The translations under genes were made by a program, and so were the position numbers. Source: Prorocentrum cordatum (lineage: Eukaryota > Sar > Dinophyceae > Prorocentrales > Prorocentraceae). Taken from it: a DNA stretch of 64,000 bases. The stretch spans positions 47,501 through 111,500 of the forward strand of contig CAUYUJ010016913.1 in assembly GCA_963575745.1 (NCBI GenBank). The letters run 5' to 3'. The notes under the pieces are model-generated. The model was given only the letters and a program-made list of their open reading frames with translations. It was not told the DNA's origin and did not search any database. This document shows positions 38,521 to 48,310 of the stretch, piece after piece; the stretch's first letter is position 1, and every line of letters starts with the position of its first letter.

Positions 38521-38707
38521 GACGTACAGTCGAGGCGTTGACCCAAGGAAGCCTAAATTAGGAACGAGGCCCCTTTTCCCATAAGTTCAACGTCGATTTT
38601 CTATGGAAAACCCCAGGAGAACCCGAGGCAAACTTTGAAACAATCAAGGAGCACCGAGCCCCTCCCCAGCGAAAAGGGTTCCTTCTTCAGCGCCCCGACT
38701 GTATGGG

Positions 38708-38896
38708 GACATGAGAAAGAAAGGGCCTTCTCAGAGGCAGGTGGGACTCCTCCGAAGCCCTCGCCTCGCGCCTTCTGGGAGCGTTCCTGTGTCTTCGGCG
38801 GCAGCGCAGAGAGGCCTTCTCGGAAGGCTGGGGGGACTTCCGAGCCTTCCGAGAAGGTCCTCTCCTTCGCACACTTCCCCCCCTGGGCTCGCCGCG
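38708..38896. mobile_element. family F element, copy 3
   Basis: GGGCCTTCTCAGAGGCAGG, AGGCCTTCTCGGAAGGC, CCTTCCGAGAAGG and CTGGGCTCGCCGCGG. Confidence 0.6.
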
Positions 38897-38923
38897 GACA
38901 GGAACAACAGCAGGAGCCGACGA

Positions 38924-39111
38924 CCCAGACCCCCGACGCCATGATTTTTTCATGACAGCGACCCCCAGAGGTCTCGACCTGTTCCCCTGGGCCGGCTTTT
39001 CATCCGGAGTCGTTTTTCGACGATCCCGAGGCCCGGCAAGGACCCGCAGAGGCCGAAAACCGTGAAAAACCTCTCGCGCCGTGATGTGTCATTTCTCGAG
39101 GGGGTCTGGGG
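38924..39111 (+). mobile_element. family A element, copy 11 (complete)
   Basis: 188 bp, the best-preserved copy. CCCAGACCCCCGACGCCATG at one end and CTCGAGGGGGTCTGGGG at the other; TTTTCATGACAGCG and GATGTGTCATTTC are the inner inverted parts. Confidence 0.8.
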
Positions 39112-39149
39112 ACGACGCCCCGACCTCGGCAGCGGGCGTTACTATGAGC
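39112..39149 (-). CDS. 38-nt micro-exon candidate between elements C and A
   Basis: Minus frame L-I-V-T-P-A-A-E-V-G-A-S, in phase with the exon at 39354 once element C (39150-39353) is removed. Element A begins directly after it. Whether A is then spliced as an intron is untested. Confidence 0.3.
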
Positions 39150-39353
39150 CTGTTTTTTTAAGTAGACTCTGGCAAGCTTACCTGCAAGGACGGGCGGGGG
39201 GGCTGAACCTGAAGCAGACCGACCGCACACGCCTCGACGTGCGGAAATCACGCGCAGGTCGAAAGGCACCTCTGCTCGCTCGTGTTCGATTGAAGAGGGC
39301 CGAGGGATGGGTGGGGGGGGTGGGGGGGGGGGGCGAACGCCATGCAAGCAAAC
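39150..39353 (-). mobile_element. family C element acting as intron, copy 4
   Basis: 204 bp. Minus: begins GTTTGCTTGCATGG, ends ACTTAAAAAAACAG. Core CGACGTGCGGAAATC and TCGTGTTCGATTGAAG. Phase 2 on both sides, like copies 2 and 3. Confidence 0.62.
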
Positions 39354-39547
39354 CTGCCTGGATCTATAAAGACCACTCCCGCGCGCGGCAGAGGCCAGGC
39401 GATGGCGGGCGGGCCCTCGGCCGCGGGCGTCCTGCCGGCCTCGGCGGCCTCCGCGAGCCTGCCCCGCTCCGCGCCGGCGCCAAGGGCCCCGAGCAGCCCG
39501 CGGTCGAGCTTCCACGGCAGGCCCTCGGACCTGGCGCGCGAGCGCGC
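39354..39547 (-). CDS. exon, unknown protein
   Basis: ARSEGLPWKLDRGLLGALGA, GAERGRLAEAAEAGRTPAAE, GPPAIAWPLPRAGVVFIDPG, ending at GGCAG|GTTTGC. High GC3, Ala/Gly-rich with a helical look. Upstream is a CTC tract; before that another possible exon (GVGTAAEVLAARAVGGRGSG, ~39785-39850). Unknown family. Confidence 0.45.
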
Positions 39548-39778
39548 GGCGCCCCCTCCCCCTCCCCCTGCCCCTGCCCCTGCCCCTCCCCCTGCCCCTC
39601 CCCCTCCCCTCCCCCTCCCCCTCCTCCTCCCCCTGCCCCTCCCCCTCCCCCTCCTCCTCTCCTCCTCCTCCTCCTCCTCCTCCTCCTCCTCCTCCTCCCC
39701 TCCAATCCTCCTCCTCCTCCTCCTCCTCCTCCTCCTCCTCCTCTCCTCCTCCTCCTCCTCCTCCTCCTCCTCCTCCTG
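39548..39778. repeat. CTCC/CCTG tract
   Basis: CCCCTGCCCCTCC units grading into pure CTC. Confidence 0.95.
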
Positions 39779-39784
39779 GCCCTC

Positions 39785-39855
39785 GCCGCTGCCTCGCCCG
39801 CCCACGGCACGAGCGGCGAGCACCTCCGCAGCCGTGCCGACTCCCTGAGGCATCC
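39785..39855 (-). CDS. possible short exon
   Basis: PQGVGTAAEVLAARAVGGRG on the minus strand, directly before the tract; if the tract is translated it would give a Glu-rich run. Confidence 0.25.
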
Positions 39856-40007
39856 GACGCTCCAGAAGAAGGGGCGCGTCGCGCCTGTCGCCGTGCTCGG
39901 CCTCCGGGGGCCCTCGCCGGGCCCCGGGAGCGCAACAATTATCGGCTCCACTTATAGGTCGGGCCTGCCCGGAGAGCGACGAGGCCCGCCGTCGGCTACC
40001 GGCAGGA

Positions 40008-40160
40008 AGGACCCCCTGCGCAAGCGTGGCCCTTGGTGCGCGGCACTGGGGGGGGCCGCGGGGAGACCAAACCCAGGCGCGCTGGCCACTGCGGAGGGGG
40101 ACCCCCTGTGGGCCCGCACCAGAAAGGGCACTCCCCAGCGAAGCTCACGCGCAGCCGACA
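40008..40160. repeat. family M repeat, copy 3
   Basis: CGCGCTGGCCACTGCGGAGG, GGGCCCGCACCAGAAAGGGC, CACTCCCCAGCGAAG. Confidence 0.5.
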
Positions 40161-40222
40161 TCAAGAAGCGTCGGCAAACCCGAGTTCCAGCGAGCTCGAG
40201 CCTCTCGCTTCACCGAGGAAAC

Positions 40223-40468
40223 TAGAGGCCTCCTAGATGGGGTCCGAATAGATAAGGTCGGAGGATCGCGCCAGATCGCCGATGCATCGGCGTTGCATCG
40301 GTGCTGCACCGGCGACGAATCGGCGATGTCGGCGATGCATCGGTGACGCCCGCGTGGAGAAAATCGGGCTCCACGTCGAGCCGCATCGCCGATGCATCGA
40401 CGATACGGCGCGAGCCTCCGACCCCGCCCACTCGGGCCATCCTCTCGGCCCCCACCTGGGAGGCCTGG
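40223..40468. mobile_element. family D element, copy 2
   Basis: ctAGAGGCCTCCTAGATGGG to CCCCCACCTGGGAGGCCT; TCGCCGATGCATCGGCG repeats in the centre and GCGTGGAGAAAATCGGG. Confidence 0.75.
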
Positions 40469-40797
40469 AGCTTCACCGAAGCAACGAACGCTCCAGGCTC
40501 CCAGGGGGGGGGGGGGGCACCCCGCGCACGGGCGCGAGGGAGCACGAGGGCGAGGGCCTGGGCCCTCACCAGCGCGCGCCAGAACGCCGCTCGAGGCGCG
40601 CAGCGCGGGCCTCCCGTCGCGCCCTCGCGCCGCCCCCCCCCCCCCCTGGGGAAGACCGGCCCCTCCCCACAGGGCTCCCGCGCCGCGGTCGTCTCACGAC
40701 TGGGACCCCTGGTGGAGGCCTGGGCCCGTTCCCGGGGACGGGCTCGTCGTCCGCGCCTGGCTCCACGTGGCCCCTGCTGGTGCCAAAGATTGGGATC

Positions 40798-40868
40798 GAA
40801 TCGAATCGGATCCAATCGGAATCGCGGCCTCAGCGGGCCAATCGAACCGCATCGAATCGAATCGTGTA
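40798..40868. repeat. family L repeat (AATCGG)
   Basis: AATCGAATCGGATCC and AATCGAATCG units. Confidence 0.55.
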
Positions 40869-41019
40869 GGCGGCCCCGCCCGGTGGGTGGGGATGGGGGG
40901 GGGGGGGGGGGAACCGTAAGGATCGGAGAGCGAACGAATGCAGAGAGGCACAGCACGGCAGAATGGGGTCCGCTGAAGAATCGAACCCGCTGAGCTCCTG
41001 TCAAGCCCGCGGCGCTGGG

Positions 41020-41222
41020 CGGCGGTTGAGCGCGCCGCCCGTCGAAGCCCGACGCGCACTCGGGCAACGACCGCCCACTGCCCGCCGACGACGGTCGGGC
41101 AAGCGGCGTAAGTAGAGCGGAAGAGCGGGCCGCCCCCGCCTTCGGCAGAGGGGCTGGCCGAGGCCTGTTGGGAAGTCGGACGGCTGGAATTTTCCGAGGC
41201 AGCGCGGGTAACAGTGGGGGGC
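41020..41222 (-). CDS. possible exon, unknown
   Basis: A minus frame with ENSSRPTSQQASASPSAEGG, RSTYAACPTVVGGQWAVVAR, VRVGLRRAARSTAAQRRG. Two other minus frames are open. Family K lies directly upstream. Confidence 0.28.
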
Positions 41223-41225
41223 CCG

Positions 41226-41402
41226 ACCGCAAGAAAGCTTCCACAAAAGACCCCAACCCGAGACCCCAGGACCCCAGGACGTCCATCGACTTTGGGTTTG
41301 GGAACGTCGCGCTTCCCATAGCAAAACCATCGAAACCCATGAAACCCCGGGCACCCTGGAGGCAAGCAAGGTGTTTCTTGGCATGGGTCTCCACTGTACG
41401 TC
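41226..41402 (+). repeat. family K repeat, copy 2
   Basis: See copy 1 at 15851; AAAGCTTCCACAAAAG, GACGTCCATCGAC, ATAGCAAAACCATCGA, AAGGTGTTTCTTGGC. Confidence 0.6.
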
Positions 41403-41507
41403 AGAATCCTCCCGCTCAGGCCCAGAGGACCAGAGTCACGGAGACGGCCTCCCGAGCTCCTCCTCTGGCTGGCCCTAGCGCTGGGCACGAGGGGAGGAAG
41501 AGCGAGA

Positions 41508-41561
<54 letters not shown>

Positions 41562-42040
41562 CTGATGCTGATGCTGATGCTGATGATGATGATGATGCTG
41601 ATGCTGATGATGATGATGATGATGATGACGATGATGATGATGATGATGATGATGAGGAGGAGGAGGAGGAGGAGGAGGAGGAGGAGGAGGAGTAAGAGCG
41701 AGGAGGAGGAGGAAGAGGAGGAGTAAGAATGAGAAGGAGGAGAAGGAGGAGGAGGAGGAGGAGGAGGATTGAGGAGGAGGAGGAGGAGGAGGAGGAGGAG
41801 GAGGAGGAGGATTGAGGATTGAGGAGGAGGCAGAGGGCCACCGCACGCCGCCTGGGACGCCCAGGAGGAGGAGGGGAGGAGTAGCAGGAGGAGGAGGAAG
41901 AGGAGGAGGAGGAGGAGGAGGAGGAGGAGAGGACGACGACGACGACGACGACGACGAGGGGCAGGAGGAGGAGGAGGAGGAGGAGGAGGAGGAGGAGGAG
42001 GAGGAGGAGGAGGAGGAGGGGAAGGCGGAGGGGGACGAGC
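41508..42040. repeat. GAT, then GAG, then GAC, then GAG composite tract
   Basis: A ~530-bp succession of trinucleotide blocks (GAT with GCT; GAG; GGATTGAGGAGG; GAC; GAG). The D-, M-, I-, E- and R-run frames are artefacts. A ~75-bp non-repeat insert (CCACCGCACGCCGCCTGG at ~41840) resembles one at 44160-44180. Confidence 0.93.
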
Positions 42041-42074
42041 GAGGAGCGAGAAGCGAGGAGGAGCCACTGCCGCC

Positions 42075-42640
42075 AGGAGATGCGCCGCGAAGACCTTTTC
42101 GCTGCATCTGCAGCCTCTCCCTACCGACGCTTGCAGGGGCGTCCCAGCGACCTCGGCGAGAGTGAAAATATCTTGGCGGCGCACACGGACGGGCGCAGGG
42201 CGGAAGAGGGGGGCGGCGGACCCCGCCGCCCAGAAGGCCACCCAGACTCCCGAGGGCCTCTTGGAGCGCTGCCCGCTGCGGCGGAGGGCGGCCCCGCGCC
42301 CCTCCTCGCCCGGCTCCACGGCGCGCCGCCACACGATGACCGGAGGCCTGGGCCCCGGGCCGGGGGCCGCGTCCGGGCCCACCGATGTGGAGACCGATGC
42401 CCCCCATAGGGGGACCACTGCGGAGCGCTGGCTGCCCGCCACGCCGCGCCACGCCGGGGCCCTCGGAGAGCACGCCCGCAGAGCGGCGGGCGCGGAGGCC
42501 TCCCGGCGTGGGCACTGCCGCGAGCGCCGGTCCAGGCCGGAGCGGCGGCCGAGGCGAGGGCCAAGAAGCGGCCAGTGCGTGCAGAGGGCGCGTCGTGGAC
42601 GGCCAGGGCCGTCCACGGCGCCCTGGCCGTGCACGGCGAG
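42075..42640 (-). CDS. possible exon(s), unknown
   Basis: One minus frame reads VVPLWGASVSTSVGPDAAPG, RSGQRSKRPSGVWVAFWAAG, DIFTLAEVAGTPLQASVGRG and CRCSEKVFAAHLLAAVAPP. GC is so high that two other frames stay open. The final part (DIFTLAEVAGTPLQASV) is the most protein-like. No domain. Confidence 0.32.
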
Positions 42641-42928
42641 ACGCCCTCGGCAGCCCGAGGCCAGCAGGGGCCCCCCGCGCGAGGCCCCGGCTGGCCAGTG
42701 CCAAGCACGGTCTCGTACATCTCCGGCGCTTCGACTGCCCCGTCTGAGGGGCAGCGGCAGGGGGGCCTACAGCTCAGGGGGGGCGGGGGCATGGGCCTTG
42801 AATCGGCGAGTGGGTCGGCGATCGGCCCCCGACGGCGAGCCCGCGCGCTCCTGGGCGGGGTGGACATCAGGCCCCTCTTGGCGATGCACGGGCGACCTGG
42901 GGGTCGATGCACCCCCCCCCCCCTGAGC

Positions 42929-43147
42929 CTACAGAAACTTCTGCTTCGCGTGACGCGGCAGCGGCCCCGGCGACACGCTATGCCCTGCAAGCGGATACCG
43001 TGTCGCTCCGCTCCGCGGGGCGGGAGGCTGGGAACAGCTCGTGGCGCTGACGCTTTGAAATGGGAAAGTGGATAGCCTGTCGTGCCAAAGCGTGGTGGGC
43101 CAGCACTGGTGGAGCGACACGCTAAGCCACAGGTCCTCACCGTATCC
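42929..43147. mobile_element. family I element, copy 3
   Basis: TACAGAAACTTCTGCTTCGC to GCTAAGCCACAGGTCC and TCACCGTA; the core GACACGCTATGCCCTGCAAG is characteristic. Confidence 0.65.
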
Positions 43148-43157
43148 CCCCTCGGCG

Positions 43158-43322
43158 GCACGCAAGCGTGACCCTGGGCAAGAGCGATACTTGGCGCGCG
43201 GCTTCGAGGGGAGCACGGGAGGCTCCATTTGAAGCGCGCAGGCCGGTGCTCGGGGGACCACTGCGGGCCCGCACCAGAAAGGTCACTCCAGCGAAGGGTC
43301 ATCCTTACGAGTAGCCGATTCC
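43158..43322. repeat. family M repeat, copy 4
   Basis: GACCCTGGGCAAGAGCGA, GGGGGACCACTGCGGGCCC, GCACCAGAAAGGTCACTCC, AGCGAAGGGTCA. Confidence 0.6.
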
Positions 43323-43545
43323 CCTGGGCCAGCCCTTCGTGCAACGCCCGGCGGACGGCCCCGACGCCCGAGCCGGGCCTCGGGAGGCCCCCCCAACAAC
43401 TGCCCGGCAGACAGGGCGCCCCCCGATATCTCGGTCGAGGCGCACGTGGCCAGACGTGCACCGCCAGGAATGCTTCGACCCAGGCCCCAGAGCGCCAGGC
43501 CCCTTCCCCTGCAGTTTGCCGTCCTGGCTGCATCATATACTGGTC
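43323..43545 (-). CDS. possible exon between elements D and M
   Basis: Minus frame: MMQPGRQTAGEGAWRSGAW, VEAFLAVHVWPRAPRPRY, RGAPCLPGSCWGGLPRPGSG, VRRALHEGLAQGN. Bounded by elements on both sides. A plus frame is also open. Unknown. Confidence 0.32.
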
Positions 43546-43561
43546 ACGGGGCCCGAAAACA

Positions 43562-43754
43562 ACAGGCCTCCTGGATGGGGTCCAAGTAGACGGGGCAGGA
43601 GGATCGCGCCACATCGCCGCTGCACCGCCGGTGTATCGGCGACGACGAGGATGCATCGGCGACGACGGGGGTGCAGGAAATCGGGCACTACATCGAGCCG
43701 CATCGCCGATGCATCGGCGATGCGGCGCGACCCTCGACCCCCTTCCGAGAGGCC
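43562..43754. mobile_element. family D element, copy 3
   Basis: ACAGGCCTCCTGGATGGGG, GCAGGAGGATCGCGCC, GCATCGGCGACGACG, GCGGCGCGACCCTCGAC. The right end is more degraded. Confidence 0.7.
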
Positions 43755-43829
43755 CGTGCGAGAACGGGTCCCGGAGGCCCGCGTCGAGGAAGAGCGCACG
43801 GATTGAAAGAGCGCGTCATCGGAGAACTC

Positions 43830-44162
43830 TCCTCCCCCTCCGCCGCCTCCTCCTCCTCCTCCTGCTCCTCGTCCTCCTCCTCCTCGTCCTCCTCCTTCTC
43901 ATGCCCCTCGTCGTCGTCCTCTTCCTCCTCCTCCTCCTCCTCCTCCTCCTCCTCCTCCTCCTCCTCGTCCTCCTCCTCCTGCCCCTCGTCGTCGTCCTCC
44001 TCCCTCCTCCTCCTCCTCTTCGTTCTCCTCCTCCTCCTCCTCCTCCTGCTCCTCGTCCTCTCCTCCTCCTGCCCCTCTTCGTCGTCGTCGTCGTCCTCCT
44101 CCTCCTCCTCCTCCTCCTCCTCCTCCTCCTCCTCCTCCTCCTCTTCCTCCTCCTCCTCCTGG
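43830..44162. repeat. CTC tract
   Basis: CTCCTC with CGTCGTC and TGCCCCTCG islands. Confidence 0.95.
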
Positions 44163-44339
44163 GCGTCCGAGGCGGCGTGCGGTGGCCCTCTGTGGAGCGG
44201 TTGAGCGCGGCGGCCCCTCCTCCTAGGGAGCGGCGGGGCCCCCCTGCGGCCCAGAGGGCGGGGCGCTGCGCCCCGGGAGCTGCGCCCCCGATGCGGAGCG
44301 CGACAGCGCGCCCTCGGGCCGAGCAAAAAAAATCACGCC

Positions 44340-44580
44340 TCGTCGTCGTCTTCTTCGTCGTCGTCGTTGTCGTCGTCGTCGTCGTCATCTTCGTCGTCGT
44401 CGTCGCCGTCGTCGTGGTCGTGGTCGTCGTCGTCGTCGCTGTCGCCGTCGCCGTCGTCGTCGTCGTCGTGGCCGTGGTCGTCGTCGTCGTCGTTGTCGTC
44501 GTCGTCGCTGTCGCCGTCGCCGTCGTCGTCGTCGTCGTGGCCGTGGTCGTCGTCGTCGTCGTCGTTGTCGTCGTCGTCGA

Positions 44581-44611
<31 letters not shown>

Positions 44612-44715
44612 ATCGTGGTCGTGGTCGTGGTCGTCGTCGTCGTGGTCGTGGTCGTCGTCGTCGTGGTCGTGGTCGTCGTCGTCGTCTTTTTCGTCGTCGT
44701 CGTTGTCGTCGTCCC
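44340..44715. repeat. GTC tract
   Basis: GTCGTCGTC with GTGGTCGTG sub-blocks, including an internal direct duplication (CGTCGCTGTCGCCGTCGCCG at ~44435 and ~44505). Confidence 0.95.
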
Positions 44716-44856
44716 TGAAATCCGACCTCTCGAGAAGGTTGCAACAAAAAACAAACCATCCGTTTGCAGCATACTGTCCGAGCAGGATCGACCTGCGATG
44801 GTCTGCGCAGGCCCACGGGCCCGAATCTGGGCGAGCACTAGAGGAATCAACAACTA
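44716..44856. CDS. coding-like island between GTC tract and element B, strand undecided
   Basis: Plus frame: PEIRPLEKVATKNKPSVCSI, LSEQDRPAMVCAGPRARIWA. Minus frame: LAQIRARGPAQTIAGRSCSD, LQTDGLFFVATFSRGRISG. Both look real; a transcript would decide. Confidence 0.3.
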
Positions 44857-44857
44857 C

Positions 44858-45000
44858 ATAAACATAAACGCTTGGGGGTCCGCGCGGATTTCTTGGATCT
44901 GCGCTGGACCCCCCTCCCTAGCGCGCGGAGCGCGCCAAGGGCGGCGCTGGAGGGGCGGATCCAAGAAATCGGGGCGGAGCGCCAAAAAAAACTGTTTATG
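44858..45000. mobile_element. family B foldback, copy 5
   Basis: ACATAAACATAAACGCTTGG, GCGCGGATTTCTTGGATC, centre GCGCGCGGAGCGCGCC, then GGATCCAAGAAATCGGGG and AGCGCCAAAAAAAAC. Confidence 0.75.
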
Positions 45001-45076
45001 GCATTTTTTCTTCTTCAAAGCACGCCCAGTGCGAAAGAGCTACGACTCCAGGATCTCAGGGTTCGTCGCCCCCGCC

Positions 45077-45240
45077 CCAGACCCCCGACGACATGATTTT
45101 TTCATGACGTCGACCCCCAAGCTCTTCCCTGGGACTGGTTTTTCATCCAGAATCGTTTTGTGACCGTCCCGAGACCTGGTAAGGCCAAAAATCGTGAAAC
45201 ACCTGCCGTCGTGGTTTTTTTATTGCTCGAGGGTGTCTGG
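45077..45240 (+). mobile_element. family A element, copy 12
   Basis: CCAGACCCCCGACGACATG to TTATTGCTCGAGGGTGTCTG, with TTTTTCATCCAGAATCG inside. Confidence 0.75.
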
Positions 45241-45244
45241 TGCC

Positions 45245-45356
45245 GTGGCCGCTTTCGCCACGGCCGCCGCCGTCGTCGTCTTTGGTCGTCGTGGTCGTCG
45301 TCGTCGTCGTGGTCGTGGTCGTCGTCGTCGTGGTCGTGGTCGTGGTCGTGGTCGTT

Positions 45357-45387
<31 letters not shown>

Positions 45388-45408
45388 ACGCCGACGCCGA
45401 CGCCGACG

Positions 45409-45451
<43 letters not shown>

Positions 45452-45595
45452 AGTCGTGGTCGTGGTCGTCGTCGTCGTAGTCGTGGTCGTGGTCGTCGTC
45501 GTCGCCGTCGCTGTCGTCGTCTTGGTCGTGGTCGTCGTCGTGGTCATGGTCGTGGTCGTGGTCGTCGTGGTCGCCGTCGCCGTCGCCGTCGTCGT

Positions 45596-45629
<34 letters not shown>

Positions 45630-45665
45630 TTCGCCGTCGTCGCCGTCGTCTTTGCCGTCGTCGCC
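45245..45665. repeat. GTC tract
   Basis: GTCGTCGTG/GCC units; Val-, Arg- and Thr-run frames are artefacts. Confidence 0.95.
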
Positions 45666-45837
45666 GTGGGCGGGGCCCAGCGTGGCCAGCGCACACGGCG
45701 GGCTTGGCGCGGCGGCGCCCGCCATGGGGGGGCCGCGGGGGCGTCTCGCACGAGAGCCCTGCCCCGCGGCCACGCCGGGCGGCGCCCGGCGCCTCCCATC
45801 GAGCTGGAGGCCTGGAAATGGGCGCCAAGACCAGCAC

Positions 45838-45974
45838 GGGGGGGTGCCTCCGCAAGGGGGAAGATGATCCTGGACTTCGGGGTTGGTGGTAATAATTCGG
45901 TGCCCTTGGAAGCCAGAATATTACCACCATCACCGAGATCGGGATCTTCTTCCCTCGATGGAGGCACTCCGCCG
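45838..45974. mobile_element. inverted-repeat element, ~58 bp arms
   Basis: GGTGCCTCCGCAAGGGGGAA with GGGGTTGGTGGTAATAATTC is inverted as GAATATTACCACCATCACCG with TTCCCTCGATGGAGGCACTC. Nearly no spacer. Single copy here. Confidence 0.65.
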
Positions 45975-46084
45975 ATATTGGTCTTGGTGTCAACCTCTAG
46001 GCCTGCGATAAAAGAGATCACTAGGCATTCAAAGGTGGAAAAACAAAAAAAACGAGGCAGCAACTCGCCCAACGTTGCTGGCAA

Positions 46085-46215
46085 GAGAGTCCAGCATCAA
46101 ATCGATATAAGTCGGATCGGGTGTCGGAATGAAACGACACGATTCGGATCGGCGGAACTCGGCAGCCAAGTCGGGGGAAGTCGGATCGGCGGAAACCGGC
46201 AGGCATGCTCCCAAC
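46085..46215. repeat. family L repeat (AATCGG/GTCGGATCGG)
   Basis: GTCGGATCGGG, GATTCGGATCGGCGG and GGCAGCCAAGTCGGG, the last also at 33245. Confidence 0.6.
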
Positions 46216-46429
46216 GCGACACCCCAGGCCCCCATGACACACGGAAGACACATGAAGGCTTCTGCGCCCAACCCCGTCCGCATCAGCAGGCGCGCGGTCC
46301 AAACGCCCCCCCATAAAATTCAAAACGGGTTTCCGCCTGCGGGGGTGGGGGGGGGGCCCTGGGGTGATCCACTCCTTTGACTGGAATTTTGTTAAGGAGA
46401 GTGGATGGAGCCGGACTTGGGCGATTCTA

Positions 46430-46745
46430 CCTGGGAAGTCCTCAGAATCTGCCTGGTTTGACCCCTGCCTTGGCCTAGTTCGGCCCGGCTTTAGCGTGGT
46501 TTGGCCGCGCGCCCCGCCGGAGACATCCTCGACATTTGCCCAGGTCGGCCCACAGTTTGGCCTGGTTCGGACCCGGTTTCGCTTCAATAACTACCTGCCT
46601 GGTTTGGCTTGGCTTGGCTCAATATGAGCCCGGTTTCGCCCGAGACGTCCTCAAATGTTGTCAGATTTCGCCCTGGTTTGGCCTGGTTTGGGCCCTGTTT
46701 AGCTTGAGACGCTCTCGCAAAAAAAAACCTCGGTTTGGCCTGCTC
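46430..46745. repeat. GCCTGGTTTGGCC minisatellite
   Basis: Degenerate units GGCCTGGTTTGG(C/G)CC(T/C)GTTT. No coding evidence. Confidence 0.75.
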
Positions 46746-46835
46746 CAAGGAGCCTCCACGAGGCTCGCGGAGCGAAGAAGCAGCGAATGTCTGTACGGAT
46801 GGGTCACATTCGTTGTGGTCGACATGCGGTCTCCA

Positions 46836-46857
46836 CACACACACACACACAAACACT
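46836..46857. repeat. CA microsatellite
   Basis: CACACACACACACACACAA. Confidence 0.95.
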
Positions 46858-46990
46858 GAGATGTGTCACATGTGTTTCGACACTGGACGGTGATTTAACA
46901 CACGTCGCAGTGGGCGTGTACAGACCGAAGTGATGGCACGGCGTCATTAATACGTATTGTGGCCCACATGTAACATGACTGCGCTACAAA

Positions 46991-47090
46991 ATGGCGGGCG
47001 GCATGGGCGTGGACACTCCCAGCACACTGTGGGTCGGCAGCCAGCGCGTGTGGCGGCGTTGGGAAACACCTTTCCGAGGCTGTAGTCAGG
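46991..47090 (+). CDS. possible first exon
   Basis: TACAAAATGGCGG gives a good start context; the frame MAGGMGVDTPSTLWVGSQRV then WRRWETPFRGC runs up to CTGTAGTCAGGCCTCCATTG, where an L-type repeat starts. The minus strand is open too. Short and unproven. Confidence 0.3.
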
Positions 47091-47194
47091 CCTCCATTGA
47101 GCAACCGAAATCAAACTGCGAAGCCAAATCGGGTCGGAATCGGAATATATTGAAAGCCAATCGAATCGATTCAGAGAAACAGAAGTGAGCCCCG

Positions 47195-47315
47195 CGCTGG
47201 TCTCCCAAGACGGCTTTCCTAGCCCTGGGGCAGTCGAAAAAAACACTCGGGATGAGAAAACGGCCCCGGGGAAAGGGTCGAGATCTCCGGCGGGGGGCGG
47301 TGCATCGAACGTGCC
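47195..47315 (-). mobile_element. partial family A element
   Basis: CTAGCCCTGGGGCAGTCG, CTCGGGATGAGAAAACGG, GGGAAAGGGTCGAGATC, CCGGCGGGGGGC. Confidence 0.45.
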
Positions 47316-47580
47316 GAAGGAGAGTTTTCGGCACGTCAGAGACAGGGCCCTGAGACAGCGGTCCCCAAGCGGAAAAGGCCGTGAATAGCGCCAGCTCAAC
47401 CTGGAGGCCCTTTGCCATTCTTTTGGCTCCATCCCTCAGGGCCTCGTCTTCGAACCCCCGATCCTCCTCATCCTCACTACTCCCCCCTCCGCCTCATCCC
47501 TCATCCTCCCTCCTCCTCGCCCCTCCTCCTCCGCCGCCGCCCTCCCCGATGCCGGGGCGACTCGGAGCAGGGCGCGGCCG

Positions 47581-47806
47581 TCACTCCCAGGTGAGCAGCA
47601 GGGCCATGTTGGAGGACTTCTGGTGGTGGTTCTGGCGGAAAATCTGCGCGAACTCCTCGGGAGGGGTGTCAAGTGCAAGGCCGACTGCGAGCCCGTGGAT
47701 CCAGAGGGTGCTGTGTTCCGCTCGTAACCTTCCGCCGGCGTCCGCTGGCGGAGCCAGCAGCGTTTGCTCGCGAGGCGCTCCATGGAGCACGCCATATGGC
47801 AGAGGA
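47581..47806 (-). CDS. probable exon or gene end, unknown
   Basis: Minus: PPLPYGVLHGAPREQTLLAP, ADAGGRLRAEHSTLWIHGLA, VGLALDTPPEEFAQIFRQNH, QKSSNMALLLTWE, then TGA at 47581-47583. A donor at GGGA|GTGACG just before the stop is an alternative, since a GGAGGAGG stretch follows. GC3 is high. I do not recognise the family. Confidence 0.42.
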
Positions 47807-47819
47807 GGCTAGCGGCTAG

Positions 47820-48065
47820 AGCACCGAGCATGCAAATGTTTGCTGTTTCGGGGGAGTTCCGGGCCTCTTCGAGGTCTCCAGGCAGGGGCCTCCAGAAACA
47901 CTGAAGCCCAGCAGACCAGCACCGCTCTAGGGTTGCCACCTGAGCCCGTTCGGCCGTGGTGGAATCGAGCCCGTTCGGCTGCTCATCCTGCAGCCGAGGC
48001 TGAAATGGCTCAGAAGGGAACCCTGAGGCTAGGGCGATCTTGCCCAAATCGATCCTGAGCCTGGG
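47820..48065 (-). CDS. coding segment upstream of 47581 exon
   Basis: Minus: LRIDLGKIALASGFPSEPFQ, RLQDEQPNGLDSTTAERAQV, LERCWSAGLQCFWRPLPGDL, EEARNSPETANICM. Same strand as the next exon but a different frame; an acceptor CCGCTAG at ~47807-47813 could link them. Unknown. Confidence 0.38.
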
Positions 48066-48310
48066 GCTGGAGAGCACGCCCTCCTGGCCTTACCCAGAGA
48101 CGCCCACACATGACACGCACCCATCCTCGTGCCAAAGATGTGTGCCCGGCCAGGGCTGGTGCTAGTGGATTCACTGAAATTGGGAACTCCCATTTTTGTT
48201 CGCACAGGGCGGTCCCTCTGATGGTGTGGGCGACGACCAAAATCGCGACGACTAGTTGTTTGACGTGGAATCCGCTTCCCCGGGGGCCCAGGACCGTCGC
48301 AAAGCGACTA
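48010..48310 (-). CDS. coding segment with a hydrophobic stretch
   Basis: Minus: GFHVKQLVVAILVVAHTIRG, CEQKWEFPISVNPLAPALAG, TSLARGWVRVMCGRLWVRPG. It overlaps the previous segment in another frame near 48010-48060, so a splice or a frameshift must separate them. The plus frame at 48110-48484 (SHFCSHRAVPLMVWATTK) is an alternative. Confidence 0.36.

Noticed and set aside
40970-41000. AATCGAACCCGC, a tRNA T-loop-like string on the minus strand
   Set aside because: No matching T-stem, anticodon arm or acceptor stem could be folded around it.
43229-46316. Very long Val/Leu/Arg/Thr-run ORFs through the GTC and CTC tracts
   Set aside because: Repeat artefacts; no flanking domain continues through them.
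47588-47600. CCCAG|GTGAGC on the plus strand as a splice donor
   Set aside because: It lies inside a better-supported minus-strand coding frame (LLLTWE), and no plus exon precedes it.
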